Under the pieces are notes generated by a model. It had not been told where the DNA came from. It ran no database searches and saw nothing but the letters and a program-made list of their open reading frames with translations. From Glandiceps talaboti (Eukaryota > Hemichordata > Enteropneusta > Spengelidae), in contig NC_135557.1 of NCBI RefSeq assembly GCF_964340395.1, forward strand, positions 19,999,725 to 20,063,724: DNA of 64,000 nt, read 5' to 3'. Each line of letters starts with the position of its first letter. Positions within the stretch are counted from its first letter, which is position 1. The position numbers and the translations under genes are program-made. Of this stretch, positions 1 through 11,266 are shown piece after piece.

Positions 1-539
1 GCGCCCTCAGTGTTGACTGAATTTTTAGAGTGTGATCTTTTGTTGGACTTATGGGACTACCAACAAAAGTGGTCCAAACTAAACCTTTACAAAATAATTG
101 GCATTACTTTTCTATTAGATTGGCCTTAGTTTGAAATCTTTGGAAATATCACAAATCAAATTATTGGATCTGTACCTACTCCTAGCAGTGTTTATGTTTG
201 AACATTGCTGTAGAGATATCTGCGGTTCTTTAATGATAAGTAATAAATAAATGATAATAATTATATACTTGAATATTCTTTTTTCCTTTTTTTTACCTAC
301 ACTAATTGTAAATTGATACTATTTTTTTCCATCAGCCAACTAACAATATATTTACTGAAAATTGTTAACCTACCAATATCAGCCCTTTTAGCTAAATTGG
401 TACAGTATAAAATTGAAATCGGGAACATTTTATTTTTAAAATACTTTTTTTTCTCCTTGGAATTGCACCAAGTGATTTTTTTATGCAAACGTATAGACAC
501 ATATATACAATCTCACATTTCTACAGAAATCCGTTCAGG
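1..539. other. AT-rich sequence, nothing recognised
   Basis: No coding exon, RNA gene or repeat was recognised here. Only short open frames without family features occur. This is the outer flank of the minisatellite that received the retroelement insertion. Confidence 0.5.
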
Positions 540-677
540 TTTGGGACTATGTGACAAGGGTTGTGTTACATGCTATGTGACGAGGGTGTGCTACATGCTA
601 TGTGACTAGGGTGTGTTACATACTATGTGACTAGAGTTGCATTACATGCTATGTGACTATAGGGTTGTGTTACATAT
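540..677. repeat. Minisatellite, left remnant
   Basis: Imperfect 24-27 bp units built on ctatgtgactagggtgtg followed by ttacat run up to the outer edge of the left LTR. The same array resumes directly after the right LTR at 25223. The array was therefore the insertion target and was split into two parts 24.5 kb apart. The left part holds about five units. Confidence 0.85.
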
Positions 678-952
678 TGTTGTAATCAAAGCCGAGGTTA
701 TGTTGTCTTACCTGAACTGACTAACGTCAGGCTAAACAACTTCGTCTTTGGTGTGGCTGTGTCGATGCAGGTTTGAATATACTAATTCGTATGTCTTGCA
801 TCAACACTTGCTATAATCCGTCCTACGGGATTTTCCAGGGTGATACATTTATATACCAGTCAGTCCTCCATCGTTGATGGCGTCCTGATGGGTTGTTCCA
901 TTATTGCTATAGTACGGTTTCCAGAGGGGCACTGGAAACCGTTCATACAACA
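678..952 (-). repeat. 3' LTR (left copy)
   Basis: A 275-bp repeat with 7-bp inverted ends TGTTGTA/TACAACA. It matches the right LTR except for four substitutions, for example ATCAAAGCC here against ATCAATGCC there. Confidence 0.92.
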
Positions 953-966
953 CTCCCCCCAACTTC
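953..966 (-). promoter_or_regulatory. Polypurine tract of the LTR element
   Basis: GAAGTTGGGGGGAG on the minus strand lies directly inside the left LTR, where the plus-strand primer of an LTR element is expected. It independently sets the element's orientation. Confidence 0.75.
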
Positions 967-1149
967 ATTTAAATAGGGCTGGACCCTGAGGGGATCTTGT
1001 GGGAGCGAAATAGCCTAAGAATATCCACCAGGGACTGTTACTAGGGGAGATGGAAGAGCTACTAGTCTATAAACATAGTGCCTGAAACAATGTCCCATTA
1101 CCTTGTACAAGGTACCAGCGGTTATACTGAGCTAGCTATGTTAAAACAG

Positions 1150-1380
1150 CTATCCAATTATTTACCTCACCTTTCATGGGGTACAAATAATTATAACTAA
1201 CTAGTCATCAATTTATGGTATAATGACTAGCTACCTTGATGTCCTTATCAGGGTATTAAACTGAAATTATTTACCTCAACTTTTATGGGGTACAAATAAT
1301 TCTAACTAACTAGCCATCAACTTATAGTATAGTGACTAGCTACCTTGATTTCTTTATCAAGGTATTGATACTGAACATAA
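1150..1380. repeat. Two tandem ~113-bp units in the 3' region of the LTR element
   Basis: Two diverged copies share attatttacctca, atggggtacaaataatt and gtgactagctaccttgat. They are non-coding and lie between the coding part of the LTR element and its 3' LTR. Confidence 0.75.
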
Positions 1381-1559
1381 TACCTTAACTAGGGATTTTA
1401 ACTGAATGTTTTGGTCCCCTGGCTTGATTAGTGCCATCCCTAGCTATTAACTAAAAACATGTTGGGTTAGTATGCGGCCATTGGTTATCTGTTCCACCTC
1501 CTAAGAAGATCTCAGGGCCAATGACTGTGTACTAACACAGTAATCAGATTTTTGGATAT

Positions 1560-1975
1560 GTATTATGCACCCTTACCCCCGCAGTCTGTCGATATACACT
1601 TATTACCTCCAAGAAGGCAAGTGTCATGACACACCACAAGTGTAAGTCACATAATGAGTCATTTATCATACATTTTTACCCCCACAGTATGTCAATGTAC
1701 AACTTTTTACCTCTAAGAAGGCGCCAAGTGTCATGACACACCACAAGTGTAAGTCACATAATGAGTCATTTATCATACATTTTTACCCCCACAGTATGTC
1801 AATGTACAACTTTTGACCTCCAAGAAGGCACCAAGTGTCATGACACACCACAAGTATAAGTCACATAATGAGTCATTTATCATACATTTTTACCCCCACA
1901 GTATGTCAATGTACAACTTTTTACCTCCAAGAAGGCACCAAGTGTCATGACACACCACAGGTGTAAGTTACATAA
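1560..1975. repeat. 107-bp tandem repeat, about 3.8 copies
   Basis: The unit contains tacccccacagtatgtcaat, cctccaagaaggca and gtgtcatgacacaccac (a palindromic core, GTGTCATGACAC). The three right-hand copies are almost identical and the leftmost is more diverged. It belongs to the 3' untranslated part of the LTR element. Confidence 0.85.
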
Positions 1976-2133
1976 TAAACCTAATTTCCCTTCTTCCCCC
2001 TTACCAAACAAATAGGGGGACCTATAATCTACAGGAAGCCATAAAGGGTACGGGTGTTCCTCACCGTGATAGGGTGTAGTTCATGGAGAGTACTGCCCCC
2101 AATTGTGGCTATTAAAAACCCAACACTTCCTAT

Positions 2134-2790
2134 TTACTGGGGAGAGTTTGGTTTAGAACAATTGGGAGGGGGAAAATAGGGTGAGTCTGTCTCCAAGATA
2201 AGGCGATTTTCAGGTATTTGTGATATTGCGAATACCTGAAGGGGCGTGGCATGCCTTACACTAGCTGTACACCCAAAATAAGTATTTGGGAAGTGGGTCA
2301 GCCAGAGTTGAATGTGTGATGCATCCCCAGAGAAGCAATGGAAATGTATGAACTGTTCCCTGTGACAGTACTTACGTACCAGATGTAATACCTCCTTACC
2401 AGGTTTATGTCCATAAGGGTCTCCATCACCTCCTCGGATATGCAGCACCAGGGGTTTTGAGACAGACTTTTCTTGAAGCAGCTGTAGGATGTGTTCTAGA
2501 AGTTCCTTCTGTTTTGGCCAAGCAGATTCAGGTGTTGTGTAATCTAGACCTACTTCACCCACAGCGTCGATATTGCTGGACTCCATCAACATATGGAACG
2601 TCTTGAACTGCTTCTCAGATATTTTACTGGCATGTTTGGGATGTAGTCCTACAGCCTTCTTCCAGCGTGGGTTGGGGGGTCCTACATCCCGAAATATGCT
2701 GGGATCGCAGAATACTTCCACACCACCTAGTAGATATACTGGGTGGTCCGGTTCGGGTTCTCGTTGTCGTGTTATCAGATCCTCTGAGTC
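2134..2790 (-). pseudogene. TatD-family metal-dependent nuclease domain inside the LTR element (TATDN2-like, N-terminus missing)
   Basis: The frame encodes most of a TatD hydrolase fold. In order it shows GGVEVFCDPS, WKKAVGLHPKHAS, AVGEVGLDY (metal-ligand Glu), LVLHIRG (His), IHFHCFSG (His) and LILETDSPYF (Asp). These are the usual TatD metal-site motifs, and the wording is closest to invertebrate TATDN2-like proteins. The first metal motif, the HxH expected about 40 residues before GGVEVF, is absent. Upstream the reading frame shifts into a Ser/Thr-rich segment near 2780. TatD proteins are 3'-5' DNases. Here the domain sits downstream of Gag and protease sequence in the same orientation and between the same LTRs, so it appears to be element cargo. 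The missing HxH suggests it is inactive as it stands, unless that part came from another exon or frame. Confidence 0.82.
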
Positions 2791-3119
2791 TTTGGCAGAT
2801 TCTGTGCAATCGGTTCAGAAGAAACTGATGGGGTAACAACAAGGGGGTTGGGGTACTCACCAGTTGTGGATATGCCTGCTGTTGGGTATTCACTAGTGGA
2901 TGATGAAGATATGTCTAATGATTCGGTGTCCAAACTGACGGATATATCTCCCTCTACTTTCTCCTGGGTGTCGAACATCTGTCTGAACATCCGCCGTTGT
3001 ATTGGGAACAAGAACCCCATCAATATCAGCAGCACTCTCCAGTGAACCAGTACGGCTAGTGAATTTGGGGGTTGCAGACTAAATTGGGGGTGATCTTGCC
3101 AATTTAATGTTCTGCACAA
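2775..3119 (-). pseudogene. Ser/Thr-rich linker segment of the LTR-element polyprotein
   Basis: An open stretch between the protease/linker frame and the TatD frame. It has a short hydrophobic patch (LAVLVHWRVLLILMGFLF) followed by a Ser/Thr/Pro-rich tail. No family is recognised. It overlaps the start of the TatD segment in another frame, which points to a frameshift near 2780. It is most likely a decayed part of the same polyprotein rather than a gene of its own. Confidence 0.4.
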
Positions 3120-3931
3120 CTGGTGTATGATGGTATGATAATGTGACTCACCTTTTTCTTGCCTTGGTCACCCGGCTGTCTTACTATCTCTGGGGGAGGG
3201 GAGGTCAAAGTCTTAGAAGAACTACCTTGACTTGTTTGCTCACCTTTCAACGGTACTTTAGACAGCCGAATAGTACGGGATTCATATACCTGCCTTACTT
3301 TCTCCTGGGGATGAGAAATCAAAGCCTGAGCATAGCCCCTTCTTTGACTCACTTGTCCCCCTTTCAAAGGTAATTTAGGTTGCAAGGCAGTACCCGACAC
3401 AGATTTCTTCTTTGCCATCTTAGGGGTAGGGGTCATCAAAGCCTGAGCATAGCTCCTTCTTTGACTTACCTGCCCAACCGTCAATGGTAAATCAGTCTGT
3501 GACGATGTACTGCAACTGGGTAAGATACGCAGTGGAGGTTGTACCCTCTGCAAAGGTGGCGTAGCCGGTGCTTGGGATGTGTTACCATCCGTTGCACGAT
3601 GACTGGTTCCACCCCTGTGCTGGTCCTTTCCTCTCATTGTTTTATCTCCCAATTTAGCATCTAGACTTGCAGGGATTGCTGTACCTGTCCTTGGACATCG
3701 TACATAGTCTTTCTTGGTTGTAGTAAGACTACTGCATTCCCCGCTCACGGGGGGCCTGGTTCGTGTTTTCACAGAACTCTCCCCTCCTTTACCCTTGGAC
3801 TTTGGTTTCCCTTGCGAAAGAGATTCCGCAGTCTTTGAGGTAGAGGAAGTGACAGTCTTCTGTTTCAACTTCCGAGTCTGGCGTGAATGGAGTTGGGAAG
3901 GATGGCCCTCTCGTTTTTGAGAACCTGTCAA
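3104..3931 (-). pseudogene. Lys/Ser/Thr/Pro-rich linker with ~45-residue internal repeats
   Basis: A 275-codon open stretch directly downstream of the protease-like segment. It is basic and low in complexity, and contains three related blocks spaced about 40-50 residues apart: VGQVSQRRSYAQAL, GGQVSQRRGYAQAL and GEQTSQGSSSKTL. No enzyme motif is visible and no RT signature (a YxDD-type motif) occurs. This is the position where pol would be expected in a complete LTR element. It could be a disordered linker of the element's polyprotein. Confidence 0.5.
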
Positions 3932-3989
3932 TCCGGAACTAGTCCCTTTCTGCCCCTGCGAAGTGGTAGATGGACCAGAACCAAACTGG

Positions 3990-4340
3990 GAAGTTATTTG
4001 TACACCTCCATTCCCAACCTGATACAGACCGAGCCCACTAAGAAACCTTTCATTTTCATTTCACGTCCAGCTGTTGACATTGTAATCGGTTTAATAGAGG
4101 GGGGTTTTGCATCCAATTGGTCATAGAGTTTGTCTGAAATTATAGTTACCTCTGAGGCGGTATCTATCACTGCCTGTGTTCCTTGTCATTCAATCGTAAG
4201 TGACACACTCAGCATGGAACCAGACTGTAGTTGGCAGATGACTACTTCCTCATCAGCATCTATGTACTTAGGGGTCAGTGGGGATTTGACTGATAATTCA
4301 GTCAAATGGGGTTGGCCATTTTCATTCGGGGTCAGCCCAG
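3990..4340 (-). pseudogene. Retropepsin-like aspartic protease segment with an in-frame stop
   Basis: The minus-strand frame reads a substrate-binding-like lead, then QAVIDTASEVTIISDKLYDQL, where DTA stands in the place of the catalytic DTG/DSG/DTA of retropepsins. It continues with a glycine-containing flap-like segment (TMSTAGREMKMKGFLVG). A TGA stop lies four codons before QAVIDTA, so the reading is broken. The position, downstream of a CCHC Gag and in the same orientation, is the normal place for a retroelement protease. It is shorter than a full retropepsin, and the C-terminal hydrophobic-hydrophobic-G motif is not clear. Confidence 0.68.
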
Positions 4341-4343
4341 GGC

Positions 4344-5021
4344 CTACTGAGTTGATCCGTGTTTGTTTAGCAAGTCCTCAAAGGTCACACCCTTCCCATG
4401 GGGTCTGGGAGAGAGATTTGGGCAATCCCTTCTGAAATGTCCTACTTTACCACACAGAAAACACTTGTCGGATTTAGGGGATGGTGAACGACTGTATGTC
4501 CGTTTTTGAGTGGTGGCCATCATATAACTCTTCATTTCCTTCGCAAAGCTATCAAATTTAGAGCTTAAGTTAGCAACATGTAACTCTAGACGTGACATTC
4601 TGTCTTCCATTACTTTGTATCCGGAGTCAGCTTGAGTGGATGGACGTTTATTTTGACTAAAGTTAGGTGGGGGTGGCCCAGTACTAGTGGTAGTAGCTTG
4701 CACTGCAACTATGTTATAGTCAGATTCGTCTTCTGGCCTTGTACACCTAACTTGAGTACGGGCGGGTTTAGTGTCACCAGATATGGCGGCTGCATTAAAT
4801 TGGAACCATCTAATTTTATCCATACCCTCCTCAATATTTGCTGGATGTTGATTAATTGCATATTGACTGGCCTTTTTCTCAATGCACCCATGACAAAATC
4901 TGATAGCGGCTTGTCTGTCTGTATTTGCCTCCGACCCATAACTGAAGGCGAAAGTGGCTAGGCCCTGTATTCTATCTGCCCAGTTTTGTAAGCTTTCATC
5001 AAGCCGCTGACTACTTGCCAA
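4344..5021 (-). pseudogene. Gag C-terminal half with CCHC zinc knuckle
   Basis: A 225-codon frame beginning within a Gag-type helical region (SQRLDESLQNWADRIQGLA). It continues through a Pro/Thr-rich stretch and a predicted coiled coil (MEDRMSRLELHVANLSSKFD) to a zinc knuckle CFLCGKVGHFRRDCP, which has the C-x2-C-x4-H-x4-C spacing of retroelement nucleocapsids. It overlaps the preceding Gag frame with a frame change near 5010. Confidence 0.82.
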
Positions 5022-5263
5022 AAGTTCATTTGTGCCGTTTCGGGGAGTTCTTGGTGACCGAATCGTTGTGCAAATCTAGCTATTAGATCGAAATAGTCTA
5101 TGTCACCATACCTTTCAATTACATTAGCATAATATGTACTGGCTGGTCCCGTGAGACACCAACACAACTGATTCCTTCTTTCCTTCGAGTTCCACCCTAC
5201 TTCGTCAGCATATCTTGAGAATTTAATGTGAAATATTCTCCATTCTTCCTCACCACTATACAT
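4958..5263 (-). pseudogene. Gag (retrotransposon gag-like) central domain, frameshifted
   Basis: Residues such as WRIFHIKFSRYADEVGW, LCWCLTGPASTYYANV and YFDLIARFAQRFG follow the pattern of retrotransposon Gag/capsid domains: an aromatic-rich helix, L..L.G.A..Y, then F..RF. Frame changes at both ends (about 5255 and 5010) separate it from its neighbours, so the copy is broken. Confidence 0.72.
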
Positions 5264-5469
5264 AAGGGTTTTGGGGATATTGTGAGATAAAGAGTAACGC
5301 TCACGTCTAGTGTAGGTGATCTATAGGACTTTTCACGTTCCGGGCTTTGGTCATACTCGGGTGATAGGGGGGGTTGTGAGGAGAAATGTTCAGGACCCTG
5401 GGGTCTATAATAATTTGATTTACTATAGGTAGGTTCCAGGCTATCCGGTCTATCCCTAACTTTTCTCAT
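5197..5469 (-). pseudogene. Gag N-terminal region, Pro/Ser-rich
   Basis: An open stretch rich in Pro, Ser, Tyr and charged residues, directly upstream of the Gag domain and overlapping it in another frame. There is no distinct motif. It is probably the disordered N-terminal part of Gag. Confidence 0.45.
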
Positions 5470-5715
5470 TTCCCGTCTATCCCTACCCCGGTATCCCCAT
5501 TATCTCGGGTATTACTCAGTTCTATCCTCCCTGGTGTTTTTCCCTATATGGTTTACTCATAGGTTTAGGTTGCTCAGGTTGGTATCTGGGGCCATATTTT
5601 GGTTTTACCCCCTCCGGTGTATGAAGTAGGCCAAAATTAGCTGCCAATTTTCTTTTGGTGCGTGGGGTTTCTATGGAGGGTTCCTCTTTTGCCGCTATTC
5701 CATGAGGGACATTTA

Positions 5716-5886
5716 AACTATAAATTCAGGAAATGACTTCAGATATGGTACTTCTGCTAGGTTCTCTACTGTTATATTCCCATACTTTTCCCTAAGTTTC
5801 AATATGGCTTGTGCGGATTTGGGACCAATCCCAGGAATTTGTTGTAATTCTTCCTCTGTACAATTGTTGATATTAATTGTAGCCAT
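5716..5886 (-). CDS. Small helix-hairpin-helix protein at the 5' end of the element's coding region
   Basis: A minus-strand frame of about 56 codons starts with ATG at 5886 and ends at a TAA (sequence GTTTAA). It reads MATININNCTEEELQQIPGI, then GPKSAQAILKLREKYG, NITVENLAEVPYL and KSFPEFIV. This is a clear helix-hairpin-helix fold of the ComEA/PolX type, with the hairpin IPGIGPKSA. Such domains bind DNA non-specifically through the backbone. It is the first coding segment after the leader of the LTR element and may be the N-terminal domain of its Gag or an independent small ORF. The frame is intact, unlike the others in this element. Confidence 0.75.
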
Positions 5887-6439
5887 ATCTCACCTTAGAA
5901 CTAACAACTTACCTTGCTTGTGCTATGGTAAGTTAACTGTCTTGTACAACACAACAATAGTTAACAGTAAATCTATCTTCTAGAGTTGAGACGTGTTTAA
6001 ACGTGTACGCGATAATATACTATTAGTATATGGAAATATGCAAGGGTGTTTTCTAAGTGGGTACTAATATTCAACAGAGGTACAATAAATACACTTTCTA
6101 TCTCCTACTGTACTCGCAAAATAGAAATTGATATTTCCCAGTGACTTGTGGAATTATAACCTGCACAACTAATACGGAACAGTGTATACAATAACTATTG
6201 TGTCCCCTGTCCCGTACTGAAGATGTAAAAAAATAATCTGGGGTTTTTAATCCAAAGTCAGCAACACCTTGCAGACCTTAAGTCTAGGTTCCTAGCCTTT
6301 TTATGTTATTTGAAATTTACTATTTTTCTATTTTGTTTCTACTAGCTGGTGTTCACACTCTAAGTCCTTAACACAAATTACCTAACCTAGCTATGCCTAC
6401 ACACACGTATTTTACTCAAAGGCGTGGTGCGCCCTCGCG
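5887..6439 (-). other. Leader of the LTR element, no gene seen
   Basis: AT-rich untranslated sequence between the HhH ORF and the CACTA-like insertion. No ORF or tandem structure was recognised apart from the start of the 110-bp leader repeat at about 6421. Confidence 0.5.
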
Positions 6440-6442
6440 TAG
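6421..6442. repeat. Left part of leader repeat unit 1, ending in the TAG duplication
   Basis: GGCGTGGTGCGCCCTCGCG followed by TAG (6440-6442) is the beginning of a ~110-bp repeat whose remainder lies at 24226. The intact sister unit at about 24305 carries GCGTGGTGTGCTCTCGCG followed by a single TAG. That unit is an unoccupied version of the site inside this same window. Confidence 0.85.
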
Positions 6443-6701
6443 CACTAGTAGAAAAAATAGTACAGTTTACGACACTTTCCGTACTATAGTTCAGATTGAG
6501 TTCAATTCTGTACTTTTATGCTGATGAGGTGGACGTTTCTGTACTTTCCCATTAGCGCCTGTCTAATCGGATTATACTCGATCTGAAAAATAGTTCAGAT
6601 TGCGAGTCGGAAGTGATTTGAATACATTTGCATTTAGTTCAGAATATATTCATGAGTTCACCCCCATAACCGGGCAGTAAACAAATGAATATTCAAATCT
6701 A
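6443..6701 (+). repeat. Left terminal inverted repeat of the CACTA-like element
   Basis: 259 bp, identical by eye to the reverse complement of 23964-24222. The identity stops sharply after AAATCTA. Confidence 0.9.
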
Positions 6702-7710
6702 CCGTGCTTGCAATCAATACGTACATAAACGCTATACGTGTAGCTAGTGTATTCGATACATATGTATGTATATAAGCAGGCTTATGATATGAACTACATG
6801 GTTAGGACGTACGTAGATTGTAATATCACAGGGCTCATTTTGAAATAAATGTTCGTAGTACGCCTTTTCATTATGCACTACATACCGCCACCACTAAACG
6901 TGTTTCACATTTCTACGCGTTTGATGCATAGTAATACAGATTTAGATGACATGACAATCGTTTCCAATAATAGTTTAAAATTGGGCCACAAATATTGCTA
7001 GTGTATGGAGCTTCTTAACAAACCTGACCGGCCAATAGCGTCAACAAACTCACAGTAGAGACGTGCTGACAGATTTGAGTCTGTGGACATTATTTCTAGC
7101 TAAGTAAAATTGAGTGACTATTGGGAATATTATATGGCATCCATGTCGTCCATGTCGTCTATAGTTTCTGACTGACCGTGTTATGTACAACGTAACGCTG
7201 AACGAAATACGGTCCATCAGGAATTAACTAGACTAACCTCTATGGGAATAGTATTCTTGTCCATGTGTCGTTTATAGAACAATTAAGTGTTAGGGTGTGA
7301 TCTTCACAGTAATAAACAAGCCTTTAGAAGAACAACAGGTATTCACGCCTCAAATATCTTGGGCATCATCCAAATTACGATCATGAGCACCAAAGTAAAG
7401 GAAATACTTAATGACGTTCGGCATGCAGAACCCCCCCCCCCCCCCGGGCCCGTACCTATGGGTACATGCCCGGCATCCATGTAACTGTTATATCACTCTA
7501 CGTGACGATTCTGAGGGCCCTCATCTCTTATTCTCTTGTTTTATTTCAATTATACTCATAACTCCTGTTTTTATAGTATAACTGTACAATTGGCTTCGAT
7601 CAGTGCATTCCAGATTTTCATGAGTCATGAGTGCACATTGCGCAGATATCTGCAGAATACTTAAAAGGATTATGGGTAATGTATGCATATGCGGGAAAAA
7701 CAAACTGCTG
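6702..7710. other. Interior of the CACTA-like element, nothing recognised
   Basis: AT-rich sequence without a supported gene. There is a poly-C run at about 7431-7445. Confidence 0.45.
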
Positions 7711-7719
7711 TAAGGAGCA

Positions 7720-7873
7720 TAGTCTCGCTGCCAGACTCGAGACTATCGTCCCTAATCTGTTTACCGAGCGGCGCAGCCGCGAGAAGAGCGGGACCAGTCC
7801 CCCTCTATTCTCGCGGCTGCGCCGCTCGGTAAACAGATTAGGGACGATAGTCTCGAGTCTGGCAGCGAGACTA
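7720..7873. mobile_element. MULE-like foldback MITE with 9-bp target duplication
   Basis: Two 66-bp arms (7720-7785 and 7808-7873) are perfect reverse complements around a 22-bp loop. The element begins TAGTCTCGCTGCC and ends GGCAGCGAGACTA. It is flanked by the 9-bp repeat TAAGGAGCA (7711-7719 and 7874-7882). A 9-bp duplication with long inverted repeats fits Mutator-like elements. It is GC-rich against AT-rich surroundings. A relative lies at 60693-60863. Confidence 0.88.
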
Positions 7874-7882
7874 TAAGGAGCA

Positions 7883-8464
7883 CTGACTTTGCCCTCATAT
7901 CTTCATCCCATTTTGCACTGAAGAAGTTTCACATGGCTCTCATATTTCATATATACTCTTTCTAAATATATGGTGATGCAACATGAGTAAAAATAACTGG
8001 GGTTAACTAAGTTTGGTAGTCAATATAGCAGGTTTACCATCAAACTGACGCAAAATTTGTTTCAAATTTGTCTAGTAAAAACCGTTGGCCCAGTTGTCGA
8101 TTAGGCTTACAAGTTACACAAAGCATGATAAGACACTGTGAATGGTGCAAATAAACAACGTGCGAAATGCCAAATACCAAATGCAAACAATACAAGCGAA
8201 CAAAAGGGCCTGTATGCACTCTAATAGCCCGATATTTTGCCTAAAATCAGGCTCACATGTGCGAACGGTGTGTTTTTGACGTACCTAGTAGGCAGTGATG
8301 TAGATAATAGCCGGTTACCGGTCACAACGCCCAGCTATAACTTATAAGTATAACAGTTGTGGGACCGGCTTAGGAAAGTACTCAAACCTGACGATCATTG
8401 AACAAATTCTAAGGTTGGAAAATTAAATATGAGTTGCCCGGGAGTTCTAATAGCAAGTAAAATA
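7883..8464. other. Interior of the CACTA-like element, nothing recognised
   Basis: Non-coding AT-rich sequence with no repeat or exon found. Confidence 0.45.
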
Positions 8465-9003
8465 CCCAAAGTGTAAACAAAAAGATAAATTAATTCATAA
8501 TTATTTGGAAAACATTAGACGATTACGCAGTAAAACAAGACTGGCCACGCTATCGCTAGCGAAAGCCTTCGAACTAGTTTCATAACGACCGGACGTTGAA
8601 GGAAGCGCGAAGCGAAGTGTGAGGTCAATGTGACGTCTCATGATGATGTATGATGCATCAACATGACGTTTACGTAGAGTTGCACTAAATGTTTTCTAAA
8701 CTTCAGTGGAAAGAATTTTTGTCGATCAGACACTGACTATGTTTAAATTCTTAAAACATCTGAGAAAACTGAAGAGGGGAAGCAAAATGTGACACTGACA
8801 GACAAGCCAGACGTACGGCACATGTACAGAAGGCGAGGCACACCCTCTGATGCAAACTGGACAATTATCGTGCGTGTCACGTATAAGGCATCAGATGTAA
8901 TACATGTAGCTAACCAAATATTCTTGTACTGCAGTCTTTCTTGTAACAGGTATTGGAAATTGTCAGAAACCTGATGATTTTATGACTGAATAAGTTTCGA
9001 TAC
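8465..9003 (+). repeat. Dispersed ~540-bp repeat, copy 1
   Basis: Diverged but collinear with 45648-46166. Shared blocks include ttcataattat, gcaaaatgtgacactgacag and cagaaacctgatgatttcatgactgaata (t for c here). Copy 1 is inside the CACTA-like element and copy 2 is outside it. No protein is recognised, and termini and target duplications were not found. Confidence 0.75.
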
Positions 9004-9026
9004 GGAGACGAGAGAGAGGGGGAGAC

Positions 9027-9148
<122 letters not shown>

Positions 9149-9599
9149 AAACTAGAGTCGGTACTCACCCCACCACGACATATGCATTTTTGTGATTTTG
9201 AAACGATAAATAATGTTAATATGGATATTGGGACGATTGGAAATCGGACGATGTGAATCGTAATCGAATATCTCAGACCATCCACAATATATGTCGTGTT
9301 GACTTAGGCGATCCCAGAAACCATTCTTAGTTTACCCCTTTCACATATATTATCAACCATGCTAATGTGAAACAAATCTCGATTAACAGGTAATTTAGCG
9401 CTTGAAAGATGGCGACGTCCATACCCCCCCCCCGGCTGCACATATTTTAATATGCAATTATACATTACCCCCTCCCCATACACGTCAGAGAAGTACAGTA
9501 TGGTACACTATATGACACACTGTAAGCTAACAGTGGAAATCAACTTCAGTGTCCATACATATCAGACATAGAGATTTCTTTACAAATGGATGTGGGCTC

Positions 9600-10385
<786 letters not shown>

Positions 10386-10681
10386 CATAATTTCAAGTTT
10401 ATTCCGAGCTCGGTATTACAGGCATTCGACTAGAGTCTTTATACCTCAAAGATATACAACAGTCCATTTCTGTACAAGGCATATCAGAAACCAAACATTT
10501 GCAGTGTGGAGTGTCACAAAACCCTGTGCTTGGTCCACTCTTACACGTGTATGCTGTCTATACACATCACCACTTGGAAAGCTAATCCGACATCAAAATC
10601 TCAATATGCAACAACATGCAGACGACAACCAGATTTACCAATATATTTCCCCAATCACATACGTCAACTACAGTAACTAAG

Positions 10682-11264
10682 ATGGAAACTGTTGCACATG
10701 ATATTAAACGACCCAAAATAAGCTAGTTTAATGATGGCAAAACCGAGGTCCTCCTTATCACGTCTCAGTTCAACAGGCTTCCTCGTCTCATGAACCACAT
10801 CAACATGGGATCGTCTTCTGTGCAGTTAGTGGATTCAGCATGTACCATTTGTGTAACAATTGATGACCGTTATAACCTCAAGAAGCACATCTCGTTGACA
10901 TGAGATCAGTTCTTTTTCACCCCCGAACAATAGGTCGCATCATTGACAGTGGAGGGGGCCCCTCCACTGTCTATGGAAACTGTTGCACATGATATTAAAC
11001 GACCCAAAATAAGCTAGTTTAATGATGGCAAAACCGAGGTCCTCCTTATCACGTCTCAGTTCAACAGACTTCCTCGTCTCATGAACCACATCAACATGGG
11101 ATCGTCTTCTGTGCAGTTAGTGGATTCAGCATGTACCATTTGTGTAACAATTGATGACCGTTATAACCTCAAGAAGCACATCTCGTTGACATGTAGATCA
11201 GTTCTTTTTCACCCCCGAACAATAGGTCGCATCATTGACAGTGGAGGGGGCCCCTCCACTGTCT
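10682..11264. repeat. 291/292-bp tandem duplication within the LINE fragment
   Basis: 10682-10972 is repeated at 10973-11264 with one substitution (caggctt/cagactt) and one 1-bp indel by eye. ATGG occurs at both edges, so the junction has 4-bp microhomology. The right edge falls in the terminal ctatgg of the small palindrome. The near identity implies a recent event. Confidence 0.9.
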
Positions 11265-11266
11265 AT
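11233..11266. mobile_element. 34-bp palindromic insertion with 8-bp duplication
   Basis: A near-perfect palindrome (GACAGTGGAGGGG paired with CCCCTCCACTGTC) is flanked by GGTCGCAT on both sides (11225-11232, 11267-11274). It interrupts the LINE coding region. A first copy at about 10941-10974 is part of the tandem duplication. Same family as 13588, 15799 and 19582. Confidence 0.82.
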
